A stretch of 64,000 bases of DNA from the NCBI GenBank assembly GCA_037126765.1, contig JBBCBC010000026.1:28877698-28941697 (forward strand), in the 5' to 3' direction. Under the pieces are notes generated by a model. The model was not told the DNA's origin, did not search any database, and saw only the letters and a program-made list of their open reading frames with translations. The stretch is from Stenogyne calaminthoides (lineage: Eukaryota > Streptophyta > Magnoliopsida > Lamiales > Lamiaceae). Below are positions 12,314 through 23,513 of the stretch, one piece after another (position 1 is the stretch's first letter; each line of letters opens with the position of its first letter). The position numbers were made by a program, and so were the translations under genes.

Positions 12314-13330
12314 TGTGTCGAGCACAATGAGTATGTGTCGAGCACGGGTTGGTTGTTAACCGGAGAGTTAATATGAGAGTGGTGTGTGGAAAATTTCTGA
12401 ACCTTTTATTTGATCTCAAAGGGTCTATTTATACAGTTTGGTAAGCATGTGCTGCTTTGGCAAGCACGAGGTGGCCTAATCTTATCTAACAATATTACAT
12501 GTGGTATCGACTTGTGTTCCGGGAGACTTCCCTTGTCGACATCTGTCTTTGCTTGCTCGTGAAGGCTTCGACTTGTCATCCAGGTGGTATTTACTTAGCA
12601 GGTGATTTGTCTTTTTGTTTGATGATGTGTGCTCGATTTCGAGGGATCAGGTGCTCGCCCTGGAGGGGCGACCATAATCCTGCCCCATTGGGCTTTGCCT
12701 TGTGCTCGCTCAGGATGGAGAGGCCGATCCCGTTCTCTTTCGATTGTTCATCTTTAGGGGAAATGCAGATTTTGAAGGAGATTGGGAGAAAGATGACCAG
12801 AACAGGTGGACTTATAAAACTAGTTCATCAAAACCTCATGACCTGTTCGTGATCAGTTCGTGCTCGCCTGGGGAGGAGACTGGAGTGCTCACTGACGAAG
12901 GTGAATTAGGAGGTAAAAAATTCGCTTATGATGGAGAGACTGAGCTCTTGTTTTGTGTTCATCCAGGGACTTTTCAAATGATTGGAGCAAGTTCAACTCG
13001 GACAACGCCTTATTGCTAATGTGTTCACCTCCTATTCGGTGGCCTTCTGCTCGTCCCTTGGTCCCGGCTATGGTTCCTTACTTGTGCTCGTCTGTCGTTG
13101 CGAGCATGCATTCCGTTTCTGGGCGGGCACTTGTTCATGTCCGGGCGGTCGCCCTTGACGTGTCCCGTGTTCGCCCAAGCTGACGAGCACGTGATGAGCT
13201 CAGGTGGTCGTGCAAGGTGGTCGCATACCTGGTGAGCACCCGTAAGATTGGTGGGCACACTCTGTTTGTTCATTGGTCCACATGTTCGTCTGGCGAACAC
13301 GAGGCGAGGGGCCTTTGATCGGGTACAACA
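12314..13330 (-). repeat. Probable solo LTR, minus orientation
   Basis: On the minus strand the block starts TGTTGTACCCGATC and ends CGACACA, with a TATAAATAG core promoter at 12425-12433 about 110 bp from the 3' end, a usual layout for an LTR of about 1 kb. It is much richer in GC than its surroundings and full of the word GTGCTCG/CGAGCAC. No matching second LTR or internal domains lie nearby, and no target duplication could be recognised by eye, so the exact ends are uncertain. The open frames in it (12499-13183) look like chance consequences of GC content. Confidence 0.5.
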
Positions 13331-14068
13331 TCTATCTTATTTTGTCAGCCGAATATTTTCACCAACATTAAGAGGAGACACATCGAACTCGATAATATTT
13401 TAATAGAAATTTGTCCTACACAAGGTAGAGGTGATGAATCTAATGTGGCATGCTATCAATACCCAAAAATTGAAGAAGTGATTGTGACTTGAAGTTGTGT
13501 TTAGGGATATAATCAAACTGAGCCCTTCGTAAATTATTCAGGATTGGGCTGTTTAAATATTTGGTCAAGCTCGTTTAATAAAGCACGTCATTATAAATAT
13601 ACAAAATCAAGCTCAATGGCATTAGGTCGTTAGCTCATAAATAGACTCTTAGTAAGCTCGTATAAATAATGTTAGTCCTACTTGGTGCTAATTTCTCCAA
13701 CAAACCACTATATTTCATGAGACCGTCCCATGATTAGTTAAAATATAATTTGAGAGTGTTGTTTCAATATATTGAAAGATTTTCGTATTAATTTGTGTTT
13801 ATTTATGAATCTGTTAACCGAAACTGTCTCACACACACAAGTTTTTGCCTGTTTTTGTAAATATACTGATTTTTTAAATTAGCTCTATGTTTTAGTTTCG
13901 ACATATTTCAATTGTGGAGATGGTGGAAAACAATTACTCAAAACTAATTTTGAATCAAATTAGAAACACATCATGTTACAATGTAATCAATAAATTAAAG
14001 AATAAAACCTTTCAAAAAAATAAATTAAATTAAAGAATAAAAGAATTCATGTAAATAAAGGGGGTGTC
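13331..14068. other. 3' flank of XTH gene
   Basis: AT-rich DNA downstream of the minus-strand XTH gene. Several A-rich AATAAA-like words at 13985-14045 could serve as its polyadenylation signal. No other gene was seen. Confidence 0.45.
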
Positions 14069-15153
14069 TCAGAATCTAGAGCGCTTGCATTCAGCAGGAA
14101 ATCCATTGGCAAATCTGTTGGAATCAGAGCAGTAGTTGTATACCATATGCTTCTGTTGCACCCATCTCAGCCTGTTTCTCTCTTTGGCATCAAGTTCCTT
14201 GGTTTGCCACGTTGTTGCTTCCGTGTTCACTGAATTCGCCGATTGACCGCCGCATGATCCACCGGGGGCACAGGCATTGATGTTGAAGTTGCGGTAAGTT
14301 GCCACAAATGGGGCTTTAGTCCAATCGGCTTTGACCCGACCGCCTTGGGTGGCCCAATCATCGGCGTTCCACAAGCTGCAGTACACCCTCATTGCTTTGG
14401 TATTTGGGAATGGAGTTCCGATTGCTTCGTGGTTGTTGTACACTCTGATCGGAATATTGTCAACCAAGAATCTGAACAAGATACACAACTAATTTATAAA
14501 TTCACTGTTCAAATATATATTGAATAATTATAAAATTAGATATTGAATTATAAATTAGTGATTACTTACATGATGCGTTGAGAATTCCAGAGGATTGAAT
14601 ATGTGTGGAAAGAAGTAGTGGGGTCGAACCAGAGGCGGAATTGTTGCTCTTTATCGCCTTTGCCTCGAGAATAAACATTGGTGTGAACAGTGTAGGGTTC
14701 TCCTGTTGAATTCCCCAGAAATTCAAAGTCGATTTCGTCGTGTCCAGCTCCAATTGATGACAACTGCAAACACCAAAATCATATATATTAATATAATTAA
14801 TTACATATGTACACACATATATATATAAATTAAGAGTAGAAGATTAATTAGTAGTTTGGTTTGCATACATAGAATGTAGTGACGGATCCAGCGGAGTTAG
14901 CAGGAACAAGCTTGAGCTGCATATCGAATCTTCCGAACAAATACTCCTTCTTCGATTGGAATCCCGACCCGGAGGTTTGATCCAGAGACAGTGTCAATGT
15001 CCGGCCACCTTCTAGAATCCTCACGCGGTCCCCACCGTAGGTGACGTCAGCGTCGCGGATGAAATTAGCAGAAGCAGAAGCGAACAGGATGGAGAGTAGA
15101 AGAAGCATTATTGCTGCTGAGAAATTGAAGATGGATTCTGAAAATGCGGCCAT
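14069..15153 (-). CDS. XTH: Xyloglucan endotransglucosylase/hydrolase
   Basis: This is a secreted wall enzyme that cuts and rejoins xyloglucan chains (GH16 family). Three exons on the minus strand, 15153-14869, 14763-14570 and 14471-14069, give 293 residues, the usual length. All junctions are GT-AG. Exon 1 has a hydrophobic signal peptide (residues ~13-33, cut near SASA-NF). Exon 2 opens with LSSIGAG and carries the catalytic HDEIDFEFLGN (the EIDFE core), followed directly by the conserved N-glycosylation site NST. Exon 3 holds FLVDNIPIRV, the SLWNADDWATQGG segment and the XTH C-terminal domain, with paired cysteines and a YNYC..S.RF end. No lesion was seen. The sequence suggests the transglucosylase (group I/II) type rather than the hydrolase type; this is inference. 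A truncated paralogous 5' copy lies at 3155-3425. Confidence 0.93.
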
Positions 15154-15240
15154 TGCTAAAAGATGAAACAGAGAGAGAAAAGCTAGTGAGATGATTCTAC
15201 TGTGTTTTAGATGATGAAAATAAAATGGTGAAGTGATGTG

Positions 15241-15249
15241 TATATATAG
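15241..15249 (-). promoter_or_regulatory. TATA box of XTH gene
   Basis: TCTATATATA on the minus strand lies about 90 bp upstream of the ATG at 15153. The corresponding place in the duplicated flank at 3262-3425 lacks it. Confidence 0.6.
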
Positions 15250-15414
15250 ATGTATGTTTGGGGGTGGGCAGCTGTAGCCGAGTGGAAATTAGCAAGTATC
15301 CGTTTGGATGGGGTAAAGTCAAATCCTGAGCTGGATTCATAGAGTGCTCACGCTGAAAAGCTTGCTGTAACGCTGTTTGGTATCTCTTTTAAAACAAAAA
15401 CCCAAAAAAAAAAA

Positions 15415-15673
15415 AGGAGTCCGCTTGATATTATTAGGGAATGATAATGATAATGGATATCATTAAGGGATTAATCATTACGAGTTATTGATTACATTGT
15501 TATTGTTTGATTAGAATATGAACAATGAGTATCATATGAGGTGAGTTGAGTGAGAGTAATCAATTTCTTACTTCTATTCACATTACTTATGTACCAAAAC
15601 TACCAAACAACATCAATATAGGTGATTACCATTACCATTACCCACTTCCATTACCCCCAACCAAGCGGGCCCT
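15415..15673. mobile_element. MITE
   Basis: The left end GGAGTCCGCTTGATATTA and the right end (reverse complement AGGGCCCGCTTGGTTGG) form imperfect terminal inverted repeats. Both are followed inward by GGTAATGG-like words. The 259-bp element has no coding capacity. It resembles the GGGCCCGTTTGGTT class of plant MITEs, but the superfamily cannot be fixed because no target duplication is clear. Confidence 0.6.
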
Positions 15674-18339
15674 AAGTTGTTTTATTATTACTAAGAACTA
15701 CAATTTTTTCCCTCATAACTCTAATAACTACAACAAAAAAAATAGTATTACTATAAACTACAAAAGTGGTTAAAATCTATGTTTTAAAAATCGGAACCGG
15801 AAGTTGAGCCGGACGACCCCGAAAAAAGGTTGGACCGGGGTCGGACAGGATTGAGTCGGATTGAGCCGGTATGACGTCATAATAAATATTATATATATAT
15901 AATATGCATAATTTTTAAAAAAATTCAAAATATATAAAGATGATAAGTGAATATAAAGATCTAAAGTCACTTCGAAAAGTTCAAACTTAAATTTCTAAAC
16001 ATAATAAAATGTCCATTAACATAAATAGTCCAACTTTCATCAATAATTCATACTCAAGCTCACACAACTAAAGCTCATGAAAAATGCAGATCAACACCAT
16101 GAAAATTATGATATCGAATGACCCACAATACCTTTTATCTTTCAAAAACCCACAAAACTTACCGCCCCCCACCCACCTCTCCATCCGACATTTCTTACCC
16201 CAAAAGACAAAACTCTCTTAATAAAAACCCAAATTCGCCACCACCACAATTCAAGAAAACCAAACCCAGATTCACCACCACCACAATCCATCGTCGCGCG
16301 CAAGACCGCCTCCGCTCCCGTCACGATGCGGCGGTCTTCACCACCACCCGTCTTTCCCCACCCAAAAAAACTAGATTAGATTAAAAAAAAAAACCGGATC
16401 ACCACCTCCTCCTCATGGTGGCGACCTCACTCTTCATGCCACCACGCCATGACGACCTCCACCACCATGTTATTTGTTTAAGTGAGAGTTTGGTTTAGGT
16501 GTTTTGCTATTTTGTGTTTAGATCTGTTTGTTTTTTGAATGAATTATGAGTTTTGTTGCCGAAATTTTGGCCCAATTTATCTGATTTTTAGAGGAGGGCA
16601 CACGGGAAAGGTGAGTTTTTTATTTTATTTTACAAATGGCTAATGCCATAAATCTTTATTTCATCAAGACGGTGATTTGAACATGGAGATGGATGATGGT
16701 GGTTGCCATTTGAATTTTTTTTCCGGGTTATGGAGGATTTTGATTTTGGTAGATCGATCTTGATTTTTGAGGTTGCAGATGCATATTTGCATGTTGGACG
16801 GCGGCGGTCAAAGGCCATGAAAGCAATCGATTTCGTTTGGGTTGGATTTTGTTTTGCTTAGCCGCTTAGGGTTTTTTTCAGTTCCAAAAAAACTCAAACG
16901 AGGAAGAAAGAAAGAAATCGATTTCGCTTTTTTCATTAAAAAAAAATTTGAAAACTCCTCAGTTTAATGGTTAATGAGGTTGTTTTTTTTCGGTTTTAAG
17001 GATAAGCGGTCAATAGCGGTTTATAAAACAAAAATAGTTATTACTATAAACTACAATTCGGGGGTTTTTAAACAGAGGTTAAAATTGGACATTTCTACCC
17101 TTAAATTTTATCAACTCAAACCGGCCCACATATTCCAATTTTCAAATTATAATGTTTTCATTTTTCTTAACTCTCACTCACTCTCTCTCTCCTAACACAT
17201 TTGAAAACCTCTCAACTCTCTCTAAAATGAAAACATCTACCCACAAATGGGAGACGAGCAGAAAACGATTCGGCCGGTTATATAGCGGAGATGAGAATGG
17301 CGACGAGAAGGTGCGACGACTTTTCAAGCGGCGGCGACGGCTCTCCAAGCGGCGATGGCGCAAAATAGATCCTCCCAGATCCGTCGCCACACTCACAGAT
17401 CCGTCGACCCTCTTATGGGCGACAGAGGCAATAGTGATGGAGGCGATGGTGTTTGGCGGTGGAAGACGGCGAGACGGCGTTGACGTTCCAATTGAAGACA
17501 CCGATGAAGGTGGAAGGCGGTGACGACTTTTCAAGCGGCACCGGCGGATAAATCCGCCCAGATCCACCGCCCCTCTTACTGGCTGCGGAGGCGACATCGA
17601 TGGAGGCCTCAAATTCTGTCCGATTTGAGCTACAAAATCGAGTGGACGGCTGCGGTGGTTGGTGTCGATGACGGTGCCAGTGATTTCACTTTTTGTGTCT
17701 CGGTTGAAGACGATTGACGACGACGTCGATTTTAGACAGTTTTGGACGGACGACGGTGGTGGTTGGTATTTTTGAAATTTGTGTATGAATATTATTTTAT
17801 TTGTGCATATTTAAAAATTCGTATAGGGTAATTATTTTTGGTTTGATTTGGGTAGATGAAGCCGACAACAAAATCTTCATTTGAGCAATTTTTTAAAATG
17901 CCTTATCAATGGTTTTGGTTTTGGATATGGATTTTTTGAATGTGTGTTTGGTTTGAATGTGGATTATTGAATGTAGTTTTTGGTTTGTTTTGAATGTGAA
18001 TTTTGATTTGATTTGAATGTGTATTATTAAATTTCTGGATGCTTTTTTTTTTATTTTGAATAGGTTTGAAAAAAGAACAGTTTTTTCCTGAACATGTTCA
18101 ATTTTTTTTTTTTTTTTGTGCAGAAATATATGTTATTTGTGCAAAAATTGAACTGAACATGTTCAGTTTTTTTTGTTTGTTTTTAATTTTTTTACGGTTT
18201 GTTGGTTCAAGATTATTTTGGAACTCTATCAATATGTTAATATGTGTTCCGGTATATTAGTTTGATTGATATTTGAGTTTTAATTGAAATTGTGTGCATA
18301 AATATATTTTATTTTGTGCAAAAATTGAACTGAACATGT
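15674..18339. other. Repeat-rich intergenic DNA with a GC-rich patch
   Basis: No gene could be recognised. A GT-rich ACCGGA/GGTCGGAC segment at 15785-15870 looks like a dispersed repeat. The part at 17228-17730 is GC-rich and open in several frames on both strands; its frames give only arginine/serine-rich low-complexity sequence, and the word GACGACTTTTCAAGCGGC occurs twice (about 17316 and 17522). The word ATTACTATAAACTACAA occurs near 15747 and 17039. The phrase GCAAAAATTGAACTGAACATGTT is repeated at about 18140 and 18318. Confidence 0.4.
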
Positions 18340-18865
18340 TGTAGCCATGTAATCATTCTTCAGGCCCCTGACCGAAGAGGACGACGTGGCAACCAGAGTT
18401 CGACCTAACTGGGCAGAGAGACGACCCAAGTGAACGGGACTAGGCCGGGAGACGAACTTTTCCAAGTCTCCCTGATAAGCGACCTCCTGGGGAGGTCGCC
18501 GGAGCTGGGCTAGCGTCATAAGTCAGATGAGATAAATAAGGAAGAGATCCCGGATCTCAGATCTAGAGGAAATCGTGTTTCAGTCGTGCTCCAAGATAAA
18601 CATGGAAGGCGAATCAGTGAGAGCGATCTTCGGCAGTAGGCCGGGCCAGAATGAAGGAGATTACCATTAAAGATCACCTTTCCATATGCGATTTTGGGGT
18701 CTTTTGGGTTAAGCCATGGGGGCCGAAAACCCTAATCTGTATCTATAAATTATTGTATTTCACTCATTGTAAAGGACCGAATTTTAGACTCTAGGCATTA
18801 TACTTTTTTCTCGACTTGATATTGCGCTTCGGATGTATTTCTTTCCTATTAATCCCGGGTCATCA
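18340..18865 (+). repeat. LTR-like block, probably a solo LTR
   Basis: A 526-bp GC-richer block starts TGTAGCCATG and ends GGGTCATCA, with a CTATAAATTATTG core promoter near 18742-18754 and a run of words typical of Gypsy-type LTR ends (TTCTCGACTTGATATTGC). No internal domains or second LTR lie nearby, and no target duplication was recognised, so the ends are approximate. The block directly follows the second copy of the AATTGAACTGAACATGTT repeat. Confidence 0.45.
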
Positions 18866-19824
18866 ATCTTTTTTTGTGTTTTCGCTTTTTCCAATCACGT
18901 TTCATCATCATATTCATTGTTGTCCAAACATAGTAATCGGGTTACAACACATCTTCAAATTTTTTTATTTGTTGTTTAGAAATTTTTGCCTAAAAATGAA
19001 GAGCCCGATGCAAGAAGAAGCCCGAAAAAACAAGAACGAAGGGGCCCGAAAAGCGAAGGCCCAAAAAATAGGAAGATTTTTATTTATTTTTTGGGTTGGG
19101 GAGGGGGAATGTGATTCAAAATATTTAAAGGATTCAACTGTAATTAGAAGTAATCTTCTAAATAGTGTTTGTAAATTTTAGATATAATAGTACGAAAATT
19201 GTAGTTGGTATTAATTAACCCATTAAAAAACGATACATCTATCTTTGGACGAAAGAAATACTCCTAATTTTTACATAATAAAATGTTTGTTTAGAATGTG
19301 TTTAAAAAATAAAATGTTTGTTTTAGAATGGGTCGACCGCTCTACCCCCCTCAAAAACTGTTCTTCGAATATTCGCACCGCAATTTGGTAACCTAAAACC
19401 TTTTATTTTTTTATTTTTTTTTGACGGAACCTAAAACTTTATTCAAGTATACGGTTTTTTTTTTCATCACAATCACAATAAAGAAAAGATTTTCGGCACT
19501 GAATAGCAATGTATTTCCTGCAATAGCTACCTACTATAAGTCTATAATGCTCCTATCTGCAACTTTCCAGCGACAAAATCCTCAGTTCGAAATCCCTGAA
19601 ACCTGAATGTACAAATTACTATTTTCTCACTTTTTCCTCCACAAGCATTATCAGTAAAGAACAAGAAAAGAAGCAAAATCATCGCCCAGAAAATACCCAG
19701 ATCAAGAAAGCTCAAGCTTTTCCAGGATTTTTACGCGTGCTTTGAAACCGTGAAATACCAATTTACTGAAGGTAACAAAAGACCAGCTTTTGTGAGTGAT
19801 ATTGATTCAGGCATTTCGTCAAAC
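18866..19824. other. 5' flank of the phosphatase gene
   Basis: No separate gene. An ATG at 19548 begins a 19-codon frame (MLLSATFQRQNPQFEIPE..) of the kind seen at the start of chloroplast transit peptides. It is one base out of frame with the phosphatase and stops at 19604-19606. The phosphatase frame is open from 19600 to the first ATG at 19825 without any ATG. Confidence 0.4.
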
Positions 19825-21599
19825 ATGTGGTGTGCTGACCTGAAAGCTGCATTGGGACAGAGAATTAATTTGGAAGGAATCGCTTGCTCTGTTGGGATAT
19901 TATCCAAAGACAAGCACTTGGCGATCCCCCATGTAACTGTGCCCGATATAAGGTACATAGATTGGGCGGAGCTGAAGAAAAGTGGGTTCAAAGGCGTTGT
20001 CTTTGACAAGGATAATACCATTACTGTTCCTTACTCTTTGAGCTTGTGGGAACCCCTTGGATCATCCATAGAACAGTGTAAATCTTTATTTGGCGATAAT
20101 ATTGCTGTTTTTAGTAACTCTGCAGGTGAATTTGATGAATTGAAGTTTACGTTTCTGTTTGAGTGGTTTATGTTGTTTATTATAAGTTTATTAATCGGTT
20201 CACTTTCTTAAATTTATGAAAATTTTAGGATTAACTGAGTATGACCCTGATGGAGAAAAGGCTAAAGCTCTTGAAAATGCATTTGGAATCAACGTGATAA
20301 GACACAGTATGTTATGCTTATGCATCCCCTCTTAAAAATCTGCAGTTTTGTTATAATTTTCAATTAAAACTTATGATAGTAATCTTCAGACAATCATGTG
20401 TATAGTTCTGATGCCTATGTTTCCAAAAATTATAGAGATGAATAAGCCTGCTGGATCAGCTGAAGAAATTGAACAGCACTTTGGTTGTGAATCCTCAAGC
20501 CTTGTTATGGTGGGATCCAATTTTCAATCTTGATTATTTTGTGTGTGTTTTTTCGTTTCTTGGTAGAGATATGATCATTTGGTTTATTGTTGTGCAAAAT
20601 CCAGGTGGGGGATCGTCCGTTCACAGATATTGTTTATGGAAACAGAAATGGGTTCTTCACAATACTAACTGAACCGTTGAGTCTTGCAGAGGAACCTTTG
20701 GTCGTGAGGCAGGTTCGTCACTTGAACTAATATCTGCAAACCGAATATGCAAACTTACACGTTTGTAGAGATTAAATGATATATTTTGGTTAAGTTTGTC
20801 TTATCCCAGTACTGCTATTATTGCACTTCCATCTTAGAACTAGGATGTTCTCAAATCACTCGCTTATATTTTATTGCTACTTCTGATGCTTTTATGATGG
20901 GGTTGACATGCTTGTGCAAATGTGAGTAATTATAATATCAAGATGTAAAAATTCTCTAGGTGAGGATTTTAGGTTAGTATTTTGAAACTTCTCTAGTGAT
21001 TAGATAAGTGATTCACCTGGACCCCTACTTGGCTGAATATATAACATTTTGTTAGGGTGTGTTTGCAAACTTTATTAGCAACTTCAGGAATCACTTTTTT
21101 TCAAAAGTTGTGAGGAGTAGCTCTTGACAAAAAGTGATTCTACCCCCATTTTGTAGAGTTTGCAAACACCACCCGAGTCTCTCCCTCTCTCACACAATGG
21201 AGAGCAGGGGAGGCTAAGTACCAACTCTTGTTCGATTTTGGTAGTCTATGATTGGCTGTTATAATGTTATTTTTTGCACAAACTTATGAGAAAAGCACAG
21301 ATAAGATCATGTTAAGAGTAAGGACTCACTATGATAGATTACCAAGATAAGTTTCACTTTTCAGGGCAGGCTTTTGCTGATGATTATTTTTTAACGTTCT
21401 TATTAAAGCTTTATGCTTTACTTTTCTTCCCAGAATATCTCCATGAGTTGGCAAAAACATTTGACGAAACTAAATATATTTGCAGGTGAGGATGGTTGAG
21501 GTTTCCCCCGTTAAACGATGGTCTGCAAATGGTCTGAAGATGATCGGTCACAGCCGTATTCCAGATTCTATCAAGTGTGTTAAAAATGGTCCACTCTAG
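19825..21599 (+). CDS. PGPP1: Phosphatidylglycerophosphate phosphatase
   Basis: This enzyme removes phosphate from phosphatidylglycerophosphate to give phosphatidylglycerol, an essential thylakoid lipid (HAD phosphatase, YqeG/GEP4 type). Five exons, 19825-20125, 20229-20306, 20436-20509, 20605-20712 and 21486-21599, join in frame with GT-AG introns and give 224 residues from the first in-frame ATG. HAD motif I is FDKDNT (nucleophile and acid/base aspartates), motif II is FSNSAG, and the motif III/IV stretch is GDRPFTDIVYGNRNG with the upstream KPAG lysine. The N-terminal ALGQRINLEGI and VPDIRYIDW segments are also typical. Plastid members carry an extra transit peptide, and none is encoded in frame here (see finding). 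The open frame continues upstream to 19600 without an ATG, so a 5' exon or a frame break is likely. The gene converges with the P450 gene. Confidence 0.88.
21055..21174. mobile_element. Short MITE in PGPP1 intron 4
   Basis: The ends GGGTGTGTTTGCAAACT and (reverse complement) GGGTGGTGTTTGCAAACT form terminal inverted repeats of a 120-bp non-coding element. It also has an inner pair around AAAAGTGATTC / GAATCACTTTTT. It lies in the long fourth intron and should be harmless. The superfamily is not determined. Confidence 0.65.
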
Positions 21600-21859
21600 A
21601 AGACATATCTTGTACTGAGCCATTCCTTCATTATTTATTCTTTTTTTATTTTCGTTACGAAGAAATCTTGTTCTTACACTATGTTTTTGTGCGACGGTAA
21701 TACTTTGATGTTCTGAAAGATATGTTTTGGCTATCTTCAAGCCTTCAATCCTCAACTGTGATTACTTTCAAGCTTGTAAAAAATGCATGAACTTTTGCAA
21801 TTGAACTTGAAAGATATTTATTAATATGAAATACATATTCCACTCAATGCTCTATGTAT

Positions 21860-23470
21860 TCATGGCAACTTTGGAGATATTCTAATAGGCATTCCTTGAG
21901 AAGGAAATGGAAGGGGGTCCACTGATATTGGCTCATCAGGAAATTCTAAGTGCCAATCATACCTAGTAACAACATAGTGTACAAATATAAGAATGTTCAG
22001 CTTTGCCAATTGATATCCTGCACACAATCTTGGCCCCCCTACAAATGGCACATAAGAAAATGGCTGAATCGGGTCGTCGAATCTTCCCGGATTGAAACTC
22101 ATTGGGTCATCGAAGTATTTCGGATCATAATGTGTTCCGTATGCTGTCCACAGCACCTGCAACAAGAAATATCGATAGATATGTCAATGAATATTATGCA
22201 GACACGGTTGTTTTTAGGGCACAGAAAACTCTTACCTTCCACCCTTTCGGGATTGTGTATCCATCGAACTCGATATCCTGGATAGCTTTCCTGAAAGAAC
22301 CGAAAATTGGGGGGAAGATCCTCACGCTCTCCCTTGCAACTTGCCATGTATACTGCATCTTCTTCAAATCTTCAATGGTAAGTCCATCTTTACTGCTCTT
22401 TATGTCCTCATGCTCTGTTTTATACTAATGATCATTTTAAAAAAAACATATTTTTCTCTTGAATTTTTGAAACATAAAGTATTATAGGACACATTTTTTA
22501 CTCTGAAAAATGGAGTAAGCTTCTAACCTTTTTGAAGTGTAGAATAACAATGTGGATGATGAGCCAGCATCCTGAATGTCATGGCAATGGCGAACGACGT
22601 CGTGTCGTGCGCTGCAAACACGAGCAAGACAACGTTATCCACCACCTCTGCCTCGCTAATTTCGCCTCGAATCATAGCAGCAACCAGCCTGGATAACAGA
22701 ATTCCTCCCCCTTCCTCCTCCATTTCCCCCCTCTTCTTCCTTATTATCTCAACCAACATTCTCTCTATCGCCTTTCGCGCTTTCTTCGCCCGCCAAAACT
22801 TCGACCCGGGAAAATTAACCGGCGCGGCAAACACCCCCTCCAACACTCTCTCAAACATCTCCAACATTCCATGCTCCACCCTTATCCCCAAAAGGCACTC
22901 CAACACAATTGTGAATGTCAAAACTTTAGTCATATCATAAAGCTTAATGCTTTTCTGGCCATGATTCAAAGTTTCCAAGTGCATTTTCACCGTTCTGCAT
23001 ATCTTTGGCACCAGAGCCTCCATGCCCGAAGGGCTGAGGCTCGCGGCCACAATGCCACGTAGGCAGCGGTGGGCATCGCCTCGTTTCTCCATGATGGAAT
23101 TCTCGCCCATCAATTGGACCGAGGAAGAGGGCCACGAGCTGACCACGAGCTTGAACTCGTTCGATAGGAAGAACTTGTTGGCTTCGGCTCCATTTACCAC
23201 CACCGTTCGGGGGCCCATCAGCCTTGTTTTGAATGTCGGGCCGTGTTTTTGGATTCGGGCTTGGATGAACTCTGAGTATAGTTTGTTCTTCTTCTGGGCT
23301 TTGTAGAAATTTATGGTTTCGCCTATCCAGGGTAGTCCCATTCTCCCTGGTGGTAGCTTTTTCTTTATTTTGCTATTGCCACTCTTGAAAATTTTCAAGA
23401 GAAAAGCTAGGAAGATTGCAGCAAGAAATGAAAAAGGCCAATATGCAAGAAAGTTCATTTCTTGAGCCAT
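21860..23470 (-). CDS. CYP718: Cytochrome P450, CYP718-like (CYP85 clan)
   Basis: This is a membrane-bound monooxygenase of the endoplasmic reticulum. Three minus-strand exons, 23470-22528, 22414-22236 and 22156-21860, join with GT-AG introns to 472 residues. In order they show an N-terminal membrane helix (residues ~10-28), the proline hinge LPPGRMGLPWIGET, the I-helix oxygen site FAAHDTTS, the K-helix ExxR (ARESVRIFPP), the PERF-region FNPGRFDDP, and the haem-cysteine loop FVGGPRLCAG. All key residues are present and no lesion was seen. The wording of the B-C region (SWPSSSVQLMG) and of the LECLLGI, EMFERVLEG and FPGSKFWRAKKAR segments fits CYP718 as I recall it, a close relative of CYP716 triterpene oxidases. 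The family number is less sure than the P450 call. The substrate is unknown. Confidence 0.9.
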
Positions 23471-23504
23471 TGATAATAATATGCAAGAATCTGCAGATAT
23501 CTGC

Positions 23505-23513
23505 TATATATAG
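23505..23513 (-). promoter_or_regulatory. Candidate TATA box of P450 gene
   Basis: CTATATATAG on the minus strand sits only about 35-43 bp before the ATG at 23470, which would leave a very short 5' leader. It may not be the real core promoter. Confidence 0.35.

Noticed and set aside
12499..13183. Overlapping open frames of 75-117 codons
   Set aside because: They lie in a GC-rich LTR-like block, overlap in all frames and resemble no protein.
17178..17612. 144-codon minus-strand frame
   Set aside because: Arginine/serine-rich low-complexity sequence in a GC-rich patch, overlapped by an equally long frame on the other strand.
22581..23306. Plus-strand frames of 63-119 codons
   Set aside because: They are antisense shadows of P450 exon 1.
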